From positions 1 to 37,797 of the forward strand of contig JAQYVK010000307.1 in assembly GCA_030145585.1 (NCBI GenBank): a DNA stretch of 37,797 bases. The letters are read 5' to 3'. Shown here piece by piece: positions 31,157 to 37,797 of the stretch (within the stretch, counting starts at the first letter, position 1; each line of letters opens with the position of its first letter). This DNA is from Desulfatiglandales bacterium (lineage in GTDB: Bacteria > Desulfobacterota > DSM-4660 > Desulfatiglandales > HGW-15). The notes beneath the pieces were generated by a model, which had not been told where the DNA came from, searched no databases, and saw only the letters and a list, made by a program, of their open reading frames with translations. The translations under genes and the position numbers were made by a program.

Positions 31157-31283
31157 CACCCCCTCCCAAACCCTCCCCCTCGAGGGGGAGGTGCTGACTG
31201 TAGATGCTCAATTTCTTACAGTCAGCCTATGAGCTGACTGTAGATGCTCAATTTCTTACAGTCAGCCGGGCAGGGTGGGGGTG
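31157..31283. repeat. CACCCCC-ended element with twin 34-bp hairpins (127 bp)
   Basis: Ends CACCCCCTCCC (31157-31167) and GGGTGGGGGTG (31273-31283) are inverted with one mismatch. Next to the left end is a perfect 20-bp palindrome CCTCCCCCTC/GAGGGGGAGG (31172-31191). Two identical 34-base units (31193-31226, 31233-31266), each with a 10-bp stem GCTGACTGTA/TACAGTCAGC and a 14-base loop, follow at a 40-base period. It is non-coding and MITE-like. Confidence 0.85.
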
Positions 31284-31352
31284 TAGTGACTTTCAAAAGG
31301 TATTTAGAAACTAGAACCCTCGTTCGATTCTAAACAGGAAGGATAACTGACT

Positions 31353-33713
31353 GTGACACCACAAATCGCTCTATCACTTTTCATTTTGGCAATGGCCATC
31401 ATGTTCTTCGTCACCGAATGGCTCCCTATGGAAGTTGTGGCATTGCTGGTCCTGGGCACTGTTGCAATCACCGGGTTGGTAAACCCTACTGAAGCTCTAT
31501 CCGGTTTTAGCAGTCCGGCGGTCGTGACGGTTTGGGCGGTGTTCATTCTCAGTGGCGGTCTTACTCGGACGGGGGTGGCAAACATCATCGGTCGAAACAT
31601 TTTGCGGTTGGCGGGTAAACGAGAGTTCTTCATTGTAACGGTTGTGATGCTGAGCGCCGGTATCATGTCAGCATTCATGAACAATGTGGCTGTGGCGGCG
31701 CTGATGTTGCCCGTGGTCATGGACATCTCCCGTCAAACGGGCCATCCCGCCTCGAGATTACTAATGCCTTTGGCTTACGGCTCATTGCTGGGGGGGCTCA
31801 CTACATTAATCGGAACACCCCCCAATATTCTGATCAGTGAAGCACTCCGTGATAATGGCCTAACGCCTTTCAAGTTTTTTGATTATACCCCTGTAGGTGC
31901 TGCGGTGATGGTAGCAGGGGTTGTTTTCATGGTCTTGATAGGCCGCTATCTTTTACCTTCGAGAGACGTCACGAGAGAATCCTCCACAACAGGCCAGTTG
32001 AGCCTAAGGGACCGCTACGAATTGAGCGAACGGATGTTTCTGATGCGCATCCCGGCGAACTCAGTTCTGGTGGGCAAGAAACTTAGGGAAAGTCGTCTCG
32101 GCTCAGCCTTGGGCCTTCATGTCATGGGTATCATCCGGAACAGTCGGACTGAAGTGGCGCCGGAGCCATCCACAATCCTTTTTTCAGGAGATCGTTTAAT
32201 TGTGGAGGGGCGGCCAGATCAAATGGATGAGCTAAGTCACTGGCGAAAATTGGAAGTTGAGCAACGTAGCGCGCAACTTGAAAAGCTCTTTTCACCAAAT
32301 ACAGCCGTTGCCGAAGTTCGTCTGTCAGCCGGTTCAAATCTCATTGGGAAGACATTAAATGAAGCGGGCTTTCACGATCGTTTCGGGGTAAACATCTTGG
32401 TGATACGCCGCGGGGACACATTGAGGCGAAGTGACCTTCAGGATGAACATTTAGAAGCGGATGATACCTTACTCCTTCAAGGCATCGGCGACCGACTGGA
32501 ATCTATTGAAAAGGTCGATGACTTTAAATCTTTCAGACTTGTCTCCGTAGATGATCTGGAGAAAATCTACCGTCTGCATGAAAGGCTCTTGATAGTAAGG
32601 ATTTTGGAAGGTTCGACACTGGTTGGTAAGTCTCTTCAGGAAAGTCGACTTGGTGATGCTTTAGGCATGAGAGTGCTCAGTTTTTTTAGGACGGATGAAA
32701 CAATGGTCATGCCTGAGGCGGGGGAGCTTTTATCGGTGGGCGACCGTCTCATGATGCTTGGTAAAATGGATGACTTATTCATCTTGCAGGGGTTGGAACA
32801 ACTGGAGATCGAACAGGAGGTCCTGCCGGATATCAATGAATTGGAATCCGCACGCGTCGGGCTGGTGGAAGGGATGCTCTCACCTAGAACAACTTTGGCA
32901 GGAAAGACACTCCGCCAGATACACTTCCGTGAGAAATACGGATTGAGTGTCGTGGCCATTTGGCGTGCAGGGAAGATCCTTCGTACCAATATTCGTGATA
33001 TTGCCTTGCGCTTTGGTGATGCATTGCTCCTTTATGGCCGGCGCGACAAACTCGGAATGCTCGGGCTCGAGCCGGATTTTTTGGTCCTGACCGAATCCGC
33101 TCAAGAGACCCCACATTTTGGGAAGGCAAAGGTTTCTACTCTCATTATGTTGGCCGTACTTTTGCCTGTCATCATGGGTCTTGTCCCTATTTTTATCAGC
33201 GCGGTTATAGGAGCCGCGTTTATGGTGCTCTTTCGATGTCTGACCATGGAAGAAGCCTATCGTGATATCGAGTGGAAGGCCGTTTTCCTCATCGCCGGGA
33301 TGTTACCGCTGGGTAACGCCCTAGACCAGACCGGTGCAGCCAAATTCCTGGCAGAAGGGGTTGTATCCATAATCGGACCGTTCGGCCCGAAAGCGGTGTT
33401 GAGTGGTTTGATTGTGCTTACCTTTATTGCAACTTGCTTCATTCCCACCGCCGCACTTGTCGTCATCATGGCACCGATAGCGATTAGTACCTCAGTCAAT
33501 ATGGGGATATCCCAATATGCTCTCATGATGGCAGTAGCCATGGCGGCGTCGGCCAGTTTTATGACGCCAATATCTCATCCTGCCAACATCTTGGTCATGG
33601 GCCCGGGGGGGTACCGATTCATAGACTACTTAAAAGTTGGCTTACCGCTCAGTCTGGTCGTCCTCTTGGTGCTTGTGTTCGTTCTGCCCTACTTCTGGCC
33701 ATTGGTCGGATAG
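31353..33713 (+). CDS. SLC13-type (DASS) transporter with four RCK_C domains
   Basis: A 786-residue inner-membrane permease. Residues 1-200 and about 595-786 form two membrane halves with the family's hairpin motifs FMNNVAVAALMLP (108-120) and TLIGTPPNIL (151-160), and in the second half IPTAALVVIMAPIA and PISHPANILVMGPGGY. Between them lie four cytosolic RCK_C (TrkA_C) domains at about 226-295, 318-388, 408-478 and 502-572, probable ligand or ion sensors. Domains 1 and 3 (GKKLRESRLGSALG, GKSLQESRLGDALG) and 2 and 4 resemble each other most. Related proteins carry sulfate, dicarboxylates or other anions; the substrate here is unknown. Start GTG 31353 with AAGGA upstream. It stands alone. Confidence 0.9.
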   Translation: MTPQIALSLFILAMAIMFFVTEWLPMEVVALLVLGTVAITGLVNPTEALSGFSSPAVVTVWAVFILSGGLTRTGVANIIGRNILRLAGKREFFIVTVVMLSAGIMSAFMNNVAVAALMLPVVMDISRQTGHPASRLLMPLAYGSLLGGLTTLIGTPPNILISEALRDNGLTPFKFFDYTPVGAAVMVAGVVFMVLIGRYLLPSRDVTRESSTTGQLSLRDRYELSERMFLMRIPANSVLVGKKLRESRLGSALGLHVMGIIRNSRTEVAPEPSTILFSGDRLIVEGRPDQMDELSHWRKLEVEQRSAQLEKLFSPNTAVAEVRLSAGSNLIGKTLNEAGFHDRFGVNILVIRRGDTLRRSDLQDEHLEADDTLLLQGIGDRLESIEKVDDFKSFRLVSVDDLEKIYRLHERLLIVRILEGSTLVGKSLQESRLGDALGMRVLSFFRTDETMVMPEAGELLSVGDRLMMLGKMDDLFILQGLEQLEIEQEVLPDINELESARVGLVEGMLSPRTTLAGKTLRQIHFREKYGLSVVAIWRAGKILRTNIRDIALRFGDALLLYGRRDKLGMLGLEPDFLVLTESAQETPHFGKAKVSTLIMLAVLLPVIMGLVPIFISAVIGAAFMVLFRCLTMEEAYRDIEWKAVFLIAGMLPLGNALDQTGAAKFLAEGVVSIIGPFGPKAVLSGLIVLTFIATCFIPTAALVVIMAPIAISTSVNMGISQYALMMAVAMAASASFMTPISHPANILVMGPGGYRFIDYLKVGLPLSLVVLLVLVFVLPYFWPLVG

Positions 33714-33749
33714 CTTGAGATATGTGCCAACAATTAGTTTGATCTAAAC

Positions 33750-33793
33750 CCACCGCTTCTAGCGGTGGAACCGGAAAAGTTCACCCGTTCCGG
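33750..33793. repeat. Paired hairpins after the SLC13-type gene
   Basis: CCACCGCT-tct-AGCGGTGG (33750-33768) is a perfect 8-3-8 hairpin, followed at once by CCGGAA ... TTCCGG (33771-33793). There is no T-run. It may act as a terminator or be a remnant of an IS200/IS605-type end, which carry similar subterminal hairpins; no transposase is present. Confidence 0.6.
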
Positions 33794-33838
33794 CGAGAAT
33801 ATAGAATACTCGTTAGCGGCAGAGTAAAGCATTTTTTG

Positions 33839-33948
33839 AACGTCCAACATCGAACATTGAACATTGAACATCGAATGATGAACTCGCGTCGCTCGGCTAT
33901 TTAATAATAAATTTAGCATGCCTTATTCAAAATTCGACGTTGGACGTT
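33839..33948. repeat. Inverted repeat element, AACGTCCAAC ends (110 bp)
   Basis: AACGTCCAACATCGAA (33839-33854) is repeated inverted as TTCGACGTTGGACGTT (33933-33948) with one mismatch. The left interior contains short near-tandem units of the type CATTGAA/CATCGAA. No gene. A further 6-3-6 hairpin CTCGCC-ttt-GGCGAG follows at 33996-34010. Confidence 0.7.
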
Positions 33949-34088
33949 GGATCTGCCTGAGGTTTATCCGCCTTAGGAGGGCAGACAAGTGCTTGCTCGC
34001 CTTTGGCGAGTTCGACGTTCCTAGTCTTTTCGTTTTAACAGAAGCGTCTTTGATATAGTTTAGTAATCTTGAAAATGGCATTGTTTTC

Positions 34089-34140
34089 AGACCCCTTCGA
34101 GGGGTCTTCCAGAGGCCTTCCGCTCTGCGGAAGGAGCCTC
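34089..34140. terminator. Two strong hairpins before the small membrane gene
   Basis: AGACCCCT-tcg-AGGGGTCT (34089-34107) and CCTTCCGC-tct-GCGGAAGG (34116-34134), the second extended by GAGG/CCTC with one bulge. They lie between two same-strand genes and probably separate their transcripts. No clear T-run follows, so type and strand are uncertain. Confidence 0.5.
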
Positions 34141-34189
34141 ACTTCCATTTCTAATGATCGAATGACGTGATGTTAAGAAAGGAGGCCCT

Positions 34190-34564
34190 ATGTCAAATCA
34201 TATTCTACTCTATGTAGGATCCGCCCTACCACTGCTATGGGGAATAGCCCACCTGTTCCCCACAAGGTCTGTGGTCGAAGGCTTTGGTGACATATCCCTC
34301 GAAAATAAGAGAATCATCATGATGGAATGGATCATCGAGGGTGTTGCACTCATTTTCATAGGGTTTCTTGTTGCAACAGTCACCTACCTGGATTACACAA
34401 GCTCCATATCGAGAACCATATACTGGCTCTCGTTTGCGATGCTGAACACTCTGTCGCTCGTCTCCGTTTTTACCGGATTCAGGGTGGGTTTTCTACCCTT
34501 CAAATTGTGTCCCTTCATCTTTACAACCTCTTCCATCTTGATTGTTTTGGGCGCGTACCTTTAG
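34190..34564 (+). CDS. Small four-helix membrane protein, unknown function
   Basis: A 124-residue protein with four hydrophobic segments (about 5-22, 48-68, 75-95, 100-122) and short loops. Visible pattern: LLWGIAHLFPTRSVVEGFGDISLENKR, in two parts, then IMMEWIIEGVALIFIGFLV, typical of uncharacterised inner-membrane proteins I cannot name. AAAGGAGG six bases before ATG 34190 is a strong ribosome site and supports a real gene. It stands alone between a double hairpin and a MITE-like element. Confidence 0.78.
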   Translation: MSNHILLYVGSALPLLWGIAHLFPTRSVVEGFGDISLENKRIIMMEWIIEGVALIFIGFLVATVTYLDYTSSISRTIYWLSFAMLNTLSLVSVFTGFRVGFLPFKLCPFIFTTSSILIVLGAYL

Positions 34565-34680
34565 CTTCCACCTTTGGAAAATCTATCATGTATCGGTGTG
34601 TACTCTTGACCGGCACCTTGTAGAGAAGAATGGGGGATAAAAGGGGTGACACAGGCTTTATCATCTTTAGCCTTGGGGAT

Positions 34681-34911
34681 ATGTAGAAGTCATCTCAAAA
34701 ATAGAAAAATGGTTCGAGGTCAAGGACGGCGCAAGGATCTGAAGAATCCCGACCACAGGTCGGAATTCTTCTAAGGCGTCCGAAAGGACGCCAGGACGCA
34801 CAGAGATCGGCCCTTCGATTGCCGGTTGTGAAAATTGACCCTTACAACCGGCCACTCAGGGTCATGAGCCTGTCGAATGAGCCATTTAGCATTTTTGAGA
34901 TGGCTTCTATA
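34681..34911. mobile_element. MITE-like element (231 bp) overlapping the end of the MFS gene
   Basis: The left end ATGTAGAAGTCATCTCAAA and the right end, which read inverted is ATATAGAAGCCATCTCAAA, match at all but two positions, and the match goes on through AAATGG. Inside are a hairpin GAAGAAT..CCGACC/GGTCGG..ATTCTTC (34741-34771), a GNRA-loop hairpin GGCGTCC-gaaa-GGACGCC (34775-34792) and a CCGGTTGT palindrome (34822-34851). No gene. The stop codon of the MFS gene (34907-34909) lies in the right end. Confidence 0.7.
34822..34851 (-). repeat. CCGGTTGT palindrome, fourth unit
   Basis: CCGGTTGT, 14 bases, ACAACCGG: the same 8-14-8 layout as the tandem units at 7029-7130. Read on the minus strand, its 14-base centre shares 11 bases with that of unit 3. 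Confidence 0.85.
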
Positions 34912-36061
34912 TTTCTTGGAGGGCCTTGAATAGAAGACAAGACAGGGTACAGAGCAAACCCATAATGAATATCCCAATCTGAAAATTCCACGCGTCAGCC
35001 ACCGCACCCAATATAAAGGGGGCAAGACCGGGCCCCATCAATCCGGCAATACCCATCAGCACCCCGGTAAAAAGGCTACGTTCGTTGAGGTCCGTTATTT
35101 TGGAAATGGCCACGAGACCTGCGGGGAAAAAGGCAATGCTAAATGTGGCTTGGGCCAAAAGCATCACCACAAGGAGCCAAAAAGAATGGGCCAAGGAGAG
35201 CCCTACGGTCGTGATGCCTGTGGCCAATGCTAAAAATAATAAGATTCGTTTTAAATTAAAACGATCTATGACGAATCCTATTAAAATCGTCGATACAAAG
35301 CTCCCCACCCTCGAAAGTCCGAAAATAGAATTGGCAAGCTCCATTTGTATTCCCCTCTCTTTAACGAGGTAAAGGGGGATAATGTTAAAAACACCCATCG
35401 TTGCTGCACCACAAATGCTCCATAGAATGGTGATGATCCAGAAATCCTTACGCTTCAGTATGACCGACAACCGTACTCGCTTTTCTTTCTCCGGGGGGGA
35501 ATCGGGAGAAAAAATAAAAAAGAAAACGATCGCGATGAAACAGGCGCCACCTGCCAGGACAAAAAGGGATCTCCAATGAAAAAAACGTAGAGCAAATACC
35601 GTGATAAGGGGGATGGTGAGTAAGCTGAAGCCCGTCGCTGTCTCATGAAAAGAGATGGCCTTCCCCCAATTGTCCCGCTCGAAAATAGAAGTGATGAGAG
35701 GGATCGCGCAGGGTGGGTATAACCCTGCTCCGATACCAAGAAAAAATAGGACACCCACAAACTGATGGTAAGTGCCGGCGAATCTCAGGGCCAAAAAATT
35801 CAGCATTACAAACAGTGAACAGAAAAAGATAGACTTTTTATAACCGATGCGGAGAGAAAGAAAGCCTGACGAAAATACGGCAATCGTATGACCGATATAG
35901 AATGATAAAAACAGACTTCCGGCCAAGGAATGGCTTATGGCAAAGTCGTCTTCAATGAGGGGTAGAAGAGGAGTTATGAGCGTCCGTGTGGAAAAATTGA
36001 GATACCATAAGGTCCAAAAGAGGAAAAGGAGAAAGATTTTCATGAACCGTTCTATATCCAT
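34907..36061 (-). CDS. MFS transporter
   Basis: A 12-helix major facilitator of 384 residues, inner membrane; substrate unknown. The N-half has NFSTRTLITPLLPLIEDDF and the loop 2-3 region FLSLRIGYKKSIFF (a form of the G-x-x-x-D/R-R-x-G-R motif). A central loop SPDSPPEKEKRVRLSV separates the halves; the second half begins FWIITILWSICGAATMG and includes GLSRVGSFVSTILIGFVIDRF in its parts. ATG 36061 is used; a TTG six codons earlier (36079) is possible, and neither has a good ribosome site. The reading frame ends ALQEI, with its stop supplied by the end of a MITE-like element, so the natural C-terminus may have been altered. Confidence 0.87.
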   Translation of the reverse strand: MDIERFMKIFLLFLFWTLWYLNFSTRTLITPLLPLIEDDFAISHSLAGSLFLSFYIGHTIAVFSSGFLSLRIGYKKSIFFCSLFVMLNFLALRFAGTYHQFVGVLFFLGIGAGLYPPCAIPLITSIFERDNWGKAISFHETATGFSLLTIPLITVFALRFFHWRSLFVLAGGACFIAIVFFFIFSPDSPPEKEKRVRLSVILKRKDFWIITILWSICGAATMGVFNIIPLYLVKERGIQMELANSIFGLSRVGSFVSTILIGFVIDRFNLKRILLFLALATGITTVGLSLAHSFWLLVVMLLAQATFSIAFFPAGLVAISKITDLNERSLFTGVLMGIAGLMGPGLAPFILGAVADAWNFQIGIFIMGLLCTLSCLLFKALQEI

Positions 36062-36169
36062 ACTCCTGAGGGATGTCAACGGCTATATCTAAACCAACTC
36101 GAACTTGTCACATCTGTGCTGCTGCGGATCTTTCTCTATTGAAGGGGGGCTCTGTCAAGGGTTTACCGA

Positions 36170-36199
36170 TTGACATCAATCCGGTCATTCTTTTACAAT
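36170..36199 (+). promoter_or_regulatory. Candidate promoter of the AAA ATPase gene
   Basis: A perfect TTGACA (36170-36175), an 18-base spacer, and TACAAT (36194-36199, five of six), 46 bases before ATG 36245. It is one of the clearest sigma-70 sites here. Confidence 0.6.
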
Positions 36200-36244
36200 A
36201 TCAAAACGAGGAATTAACAATAAAAGTGAAATAAAGGGCAATAC

Positions 36245-36955
36245 ATGCATCTAAAAAGCGTCACGTTCCATCCAAAGAAATACCCCACAAAGGATTATTA
36301 TCCATATAATCTTCCCATCCTTCATCGAACCAAGGGTCTACGATTTGAAACTCCGGTCTCGATATTTGTAGGAGAAAATGGCACCGGTAAATCAACGTTA
36401 CTGGAGGCCCTATCGCACAGGTGCGGCATTCATATCTGGCGGAATAAGGAAATGATCCGTTTTGAGAACAATCCATACGAAAAATCATTTTGGGAGTATA
36501 TTACTGTCGGGTGGGTAAACGGACGGGTGCCGGGATCGTTTTTTGGATCATCAGTGTTCCAGCACTTTGCGCAATATCTGGATGAATGGGCGGCCTCAGA
36601 TCCCGGCCAACTCAAATATTTCGGGGGCAGGTCCCTGGTCACTCAATCTCACGGCCAGTCCATCCTGTCATACTTTAAGGCCCGATATCGGATAAAAGGT
36701 CTTTATCTTCTTGATGAACCGGAGACAGCCCTCTCCCCAAAAAGCCAAATAAATTTTCTGGATCTACTCGTAAAAATGGGTGCAAAGGGTCATGCTCAAT
36801 TTATTATTGCGACCCATTCACCGATTATTTTATCATGCCCAGGGGCTACGATCTTCAGTTTTGATCACATTCCCATTGAGACCGTTCGTTACGAAGAGAC
36901 GGAGCACTTTTTGCTGTATAAAAAATTTATGGAGAAAGGCCCAGGACTTGAATAA
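36245..36955 (+). CDS. AAA/ABC-type ATPase (COG3910-like)
   Basis: A 236-residue soluble ATPase of the ABC/Rad50-like fold without a membrane part. Walker A GENGTGKST is at residues 43-51, the signature-like GRSLVTQSHGQSILSYF near 130, Walker B LYLLDEPETALSPKSQ near 157, and the switch His in IIATHSPIILSCPGA. Such short stand-alone ATPases are widespread and their role is not established; some act with nucleases in defence, but no nuclease is adjacent. ATG 36245 follows AAAGGG and has a good promoter. A broken exported-protein gene follows 40 bases later on the same strand, with its own ribosome site. Confidence 0.88.
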   Translation: MHLKSVTFHPKKYPTKDYYPYNLPILHRTKGLRFETPVSIFVGENGTGKSTLLEALSHRCGIHIWRNKEMIRFENNPYEKSFWEYITVGWVNGRVPGSFFGSSVFQHFAQYLDEWAASDPGQLKYFGGRSLVTQSHGQSILSYFKARYRIKGLYLLDEPETALSPKSQINFLDLLVKMGAKGHAQFIIATHSPIILSCPGATIFSFDHIPIETVRYEETEHFLLYKKFMEKGPGLE

Positions 36956-36995
36956 GATATACGTCGAGTCAACCGATCAGGATAGGAGGCAAATC

Positions 36996-37680
36996 ATGAA
37001 GAAAATGCTCCTTTTTATAGCCCTTATTCCGCTTATGGCTTCTCAAAGCTTTGCAGGAAGCAATGCCAATTTTGTTATCGCTTTTTCTGGCGCAAAAAGT
37101 ACCGCAACAAGTCTGATAAAAAAAGCCGATTATCTTTCAGTCCCCGCTGACCATAAGTAGCAAACAAAAAGATCCCAGTGAACGATTTGCTGAAATTCGA
37201 AAGGCCCAAGATTTAATTGTTTCTCAAGCTCTCAAACACCCGGATCTCCTTGTACACAAGGGGGCTATTACCCTATCCCCCAGGCCCACGTCAAAATTAT
37301 CCTATTCATCCGGCGGATCATCAAAAGCCAGGTTTCACTTGCTCACTAAAATGAAAAAAGATGAAGATGTGTATGAAAGTGCCATTCGGGTTAGACAATT
37401 CATCGAAACAATTGAGATGCCGGGAAAATCAACCCATGCTTTAGGTCAACTGCAGCTTGCCGTAGACGATCCTGAACGATATCGAAAAGAATTGCTGGAA
37501 AATATCTCCAAGGATGTTGCTTTTTTGAAATCTACGATTGGGACAAAAGGTAAGGCATTTATTAAAGGGCTTGAACGTCCTGTCTTGGTCCGGCAGGTTG
37601 ATGACCGAAACGTTGAACTGTTTATTCACTACGAATTGACAATCGAAATGTCCAGTCAGTCCAATCCGAGGGTGCCATAG
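36996..37680 (+). pseudogene. Exported protein of unknown function, broken by a +1 frameshift
   Basis: The frame starts at ATG 36996 (AGGAGG six bases upstream) with a clear signal peptide, MKKMLLFIALIPLMASQSFA, and runs 54 residues to TAG 37158. The next frame is open from 37120 and continues without a stop to 37680: LTISSKQKDPSERF, ALKHPDLLVHKGAITLSP, KKDEDVYESAIRVRQFIETI, LGQLQLAVDDPERYRKELL, PVLVRQVDDRNVELFIHYE. The 685-base span is one base more than 228 codons, so one extra or two missing bases explain the break. The change lies between 37120 and 37157; a run of seven A at 37118-37124 is one likely site, CCCGC at 37143-37147 another. The intact product would have about 227 residues and be periplasmic. 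Assembly error or programmed shift remain possible. Confidence 0.72.
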
Positions 37681-37727
37681 AAATGGGATCCTTGAAAATA
37701 CATCCCATATTGCAATCTTAAAAGATC

Positions 37728-37797
37728 ATGTTATTGAATGACTTCAAAGCCATATTTTCAGGTTCGACATCACCGGACAAAAAAAGTTACAGGGCGA
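37728..37797 (+). CDS. Possible start of a gene cut by the window edge
   Basis: From ATG 37728 a frame runs open to the edge, reading MLLNDFKAIFSGSTSPDKKS. The composition is protein-like, but the ribosome site is poor (AAAAGATC) and only 23 codons are visible. No function can be assigned. Confidence 0.25.
   Translation, partial: MLLNDFKAIFSGSTSPDKKSYRA

Noticed and set aside
31193-31266. CRISPR-like pair of identical repeats
   Set aside because: Only two units separated by six bases, inside an inverted-repeat element; no cas gene.
36245-36955. Defence ATPase (OLD or Gabija-like)
   Set aside because: No TOPRIM, nuclease or helicase partner lies beside it, and the protein has only the ATPase domain.

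Overview
The window looks like a chromosome segment of a Gram-negative, probably anaerobic bacterium of the Desulfobacterota (former Deltaproteobacteria). This is inferred, not proven: there is a BamD outer-membrane lipoprotein, a sigma-54 type promoter, a LarC nickel-cofactor gene, a PflX-like radical SAM protein, a complete Liv amino-acid transporter, moderate GC content, and many short non-coding palindromic repeats between genes. No rRNA, tRNA, CRISPR array, transposase or phage gene was seen.

Layout. 1-3548 (-): all but the last few codons of the chromosome-organising ATPase Smc, divergent from an exported LysM protein (3766-5382). 5499-7016: a single-domain response regulator (-) and a DUF5658-type membrane protein (+) behind a sigma-54 box. 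7313-12131: livG-livF-livH-livM in one tight operon, facing livK on the other strand across a bidirectional terminator. 12704-15589 (-): a nucleotide-sugar dehydrogenase and a DUF6635-like protein. 15955-25096 (+): a radical SAM protein, then larC-pgpA-cinA-thpR-recA-alaS, a housekeeping run joining lipid, cofactor, NAD-salvage, RNA, recombination and tRNA-charging genes. 25252-27286 (-): bamD, trxB, trxA. 27552-28907 (+): radA. 28938-30427 (-): a nitroreductase overlapping a patatin-like lipase. 30719-33713 (+): a DUF302 protein and an SLC13-type transporter with four RCK_C domains. 34190-37797: a small membrane protein, an MFS transporter (-), an AAA ATPase and a frameshifted exported protein.

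The genes are mostly ordinary; the unusual content is between them. I found at least six families or kinds of structured repeat: (1) a 30-bp palindrome of 8-14-8 design, three in tandem at 7029-7130 and one at 34822-34851; (2) 155-185 bp elements with inverted CCTGATCA... ends at 12.4, 15.7 and 17.1 kb and an end-less relative at 22.2 kb; (3) hairpins of exactly 16-3-16 or 25-3-25 geometry at 10.7, 21.0, 25.1 and 25.95 kb; (4) a 66-bp palindromic unit at 10.84 and 27.45 kb in opposite orientation; (5) a 127-bp element with twin 34-bp hairpins at 31.16 kb; (6) a 231-bp MITE-like element at 34.68 kb whose end supplies the stop codon of the MFS gene; plus an inverted repeat at 33.84 kb. None contains a gene.

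No clearly new multi-gene system was found. The best candidates for further work are the repeat families, the three 14-bp direct repeats in front of recA, the sigma-54 site before the DUF5658 gene, and the broken exported gene at the right end.
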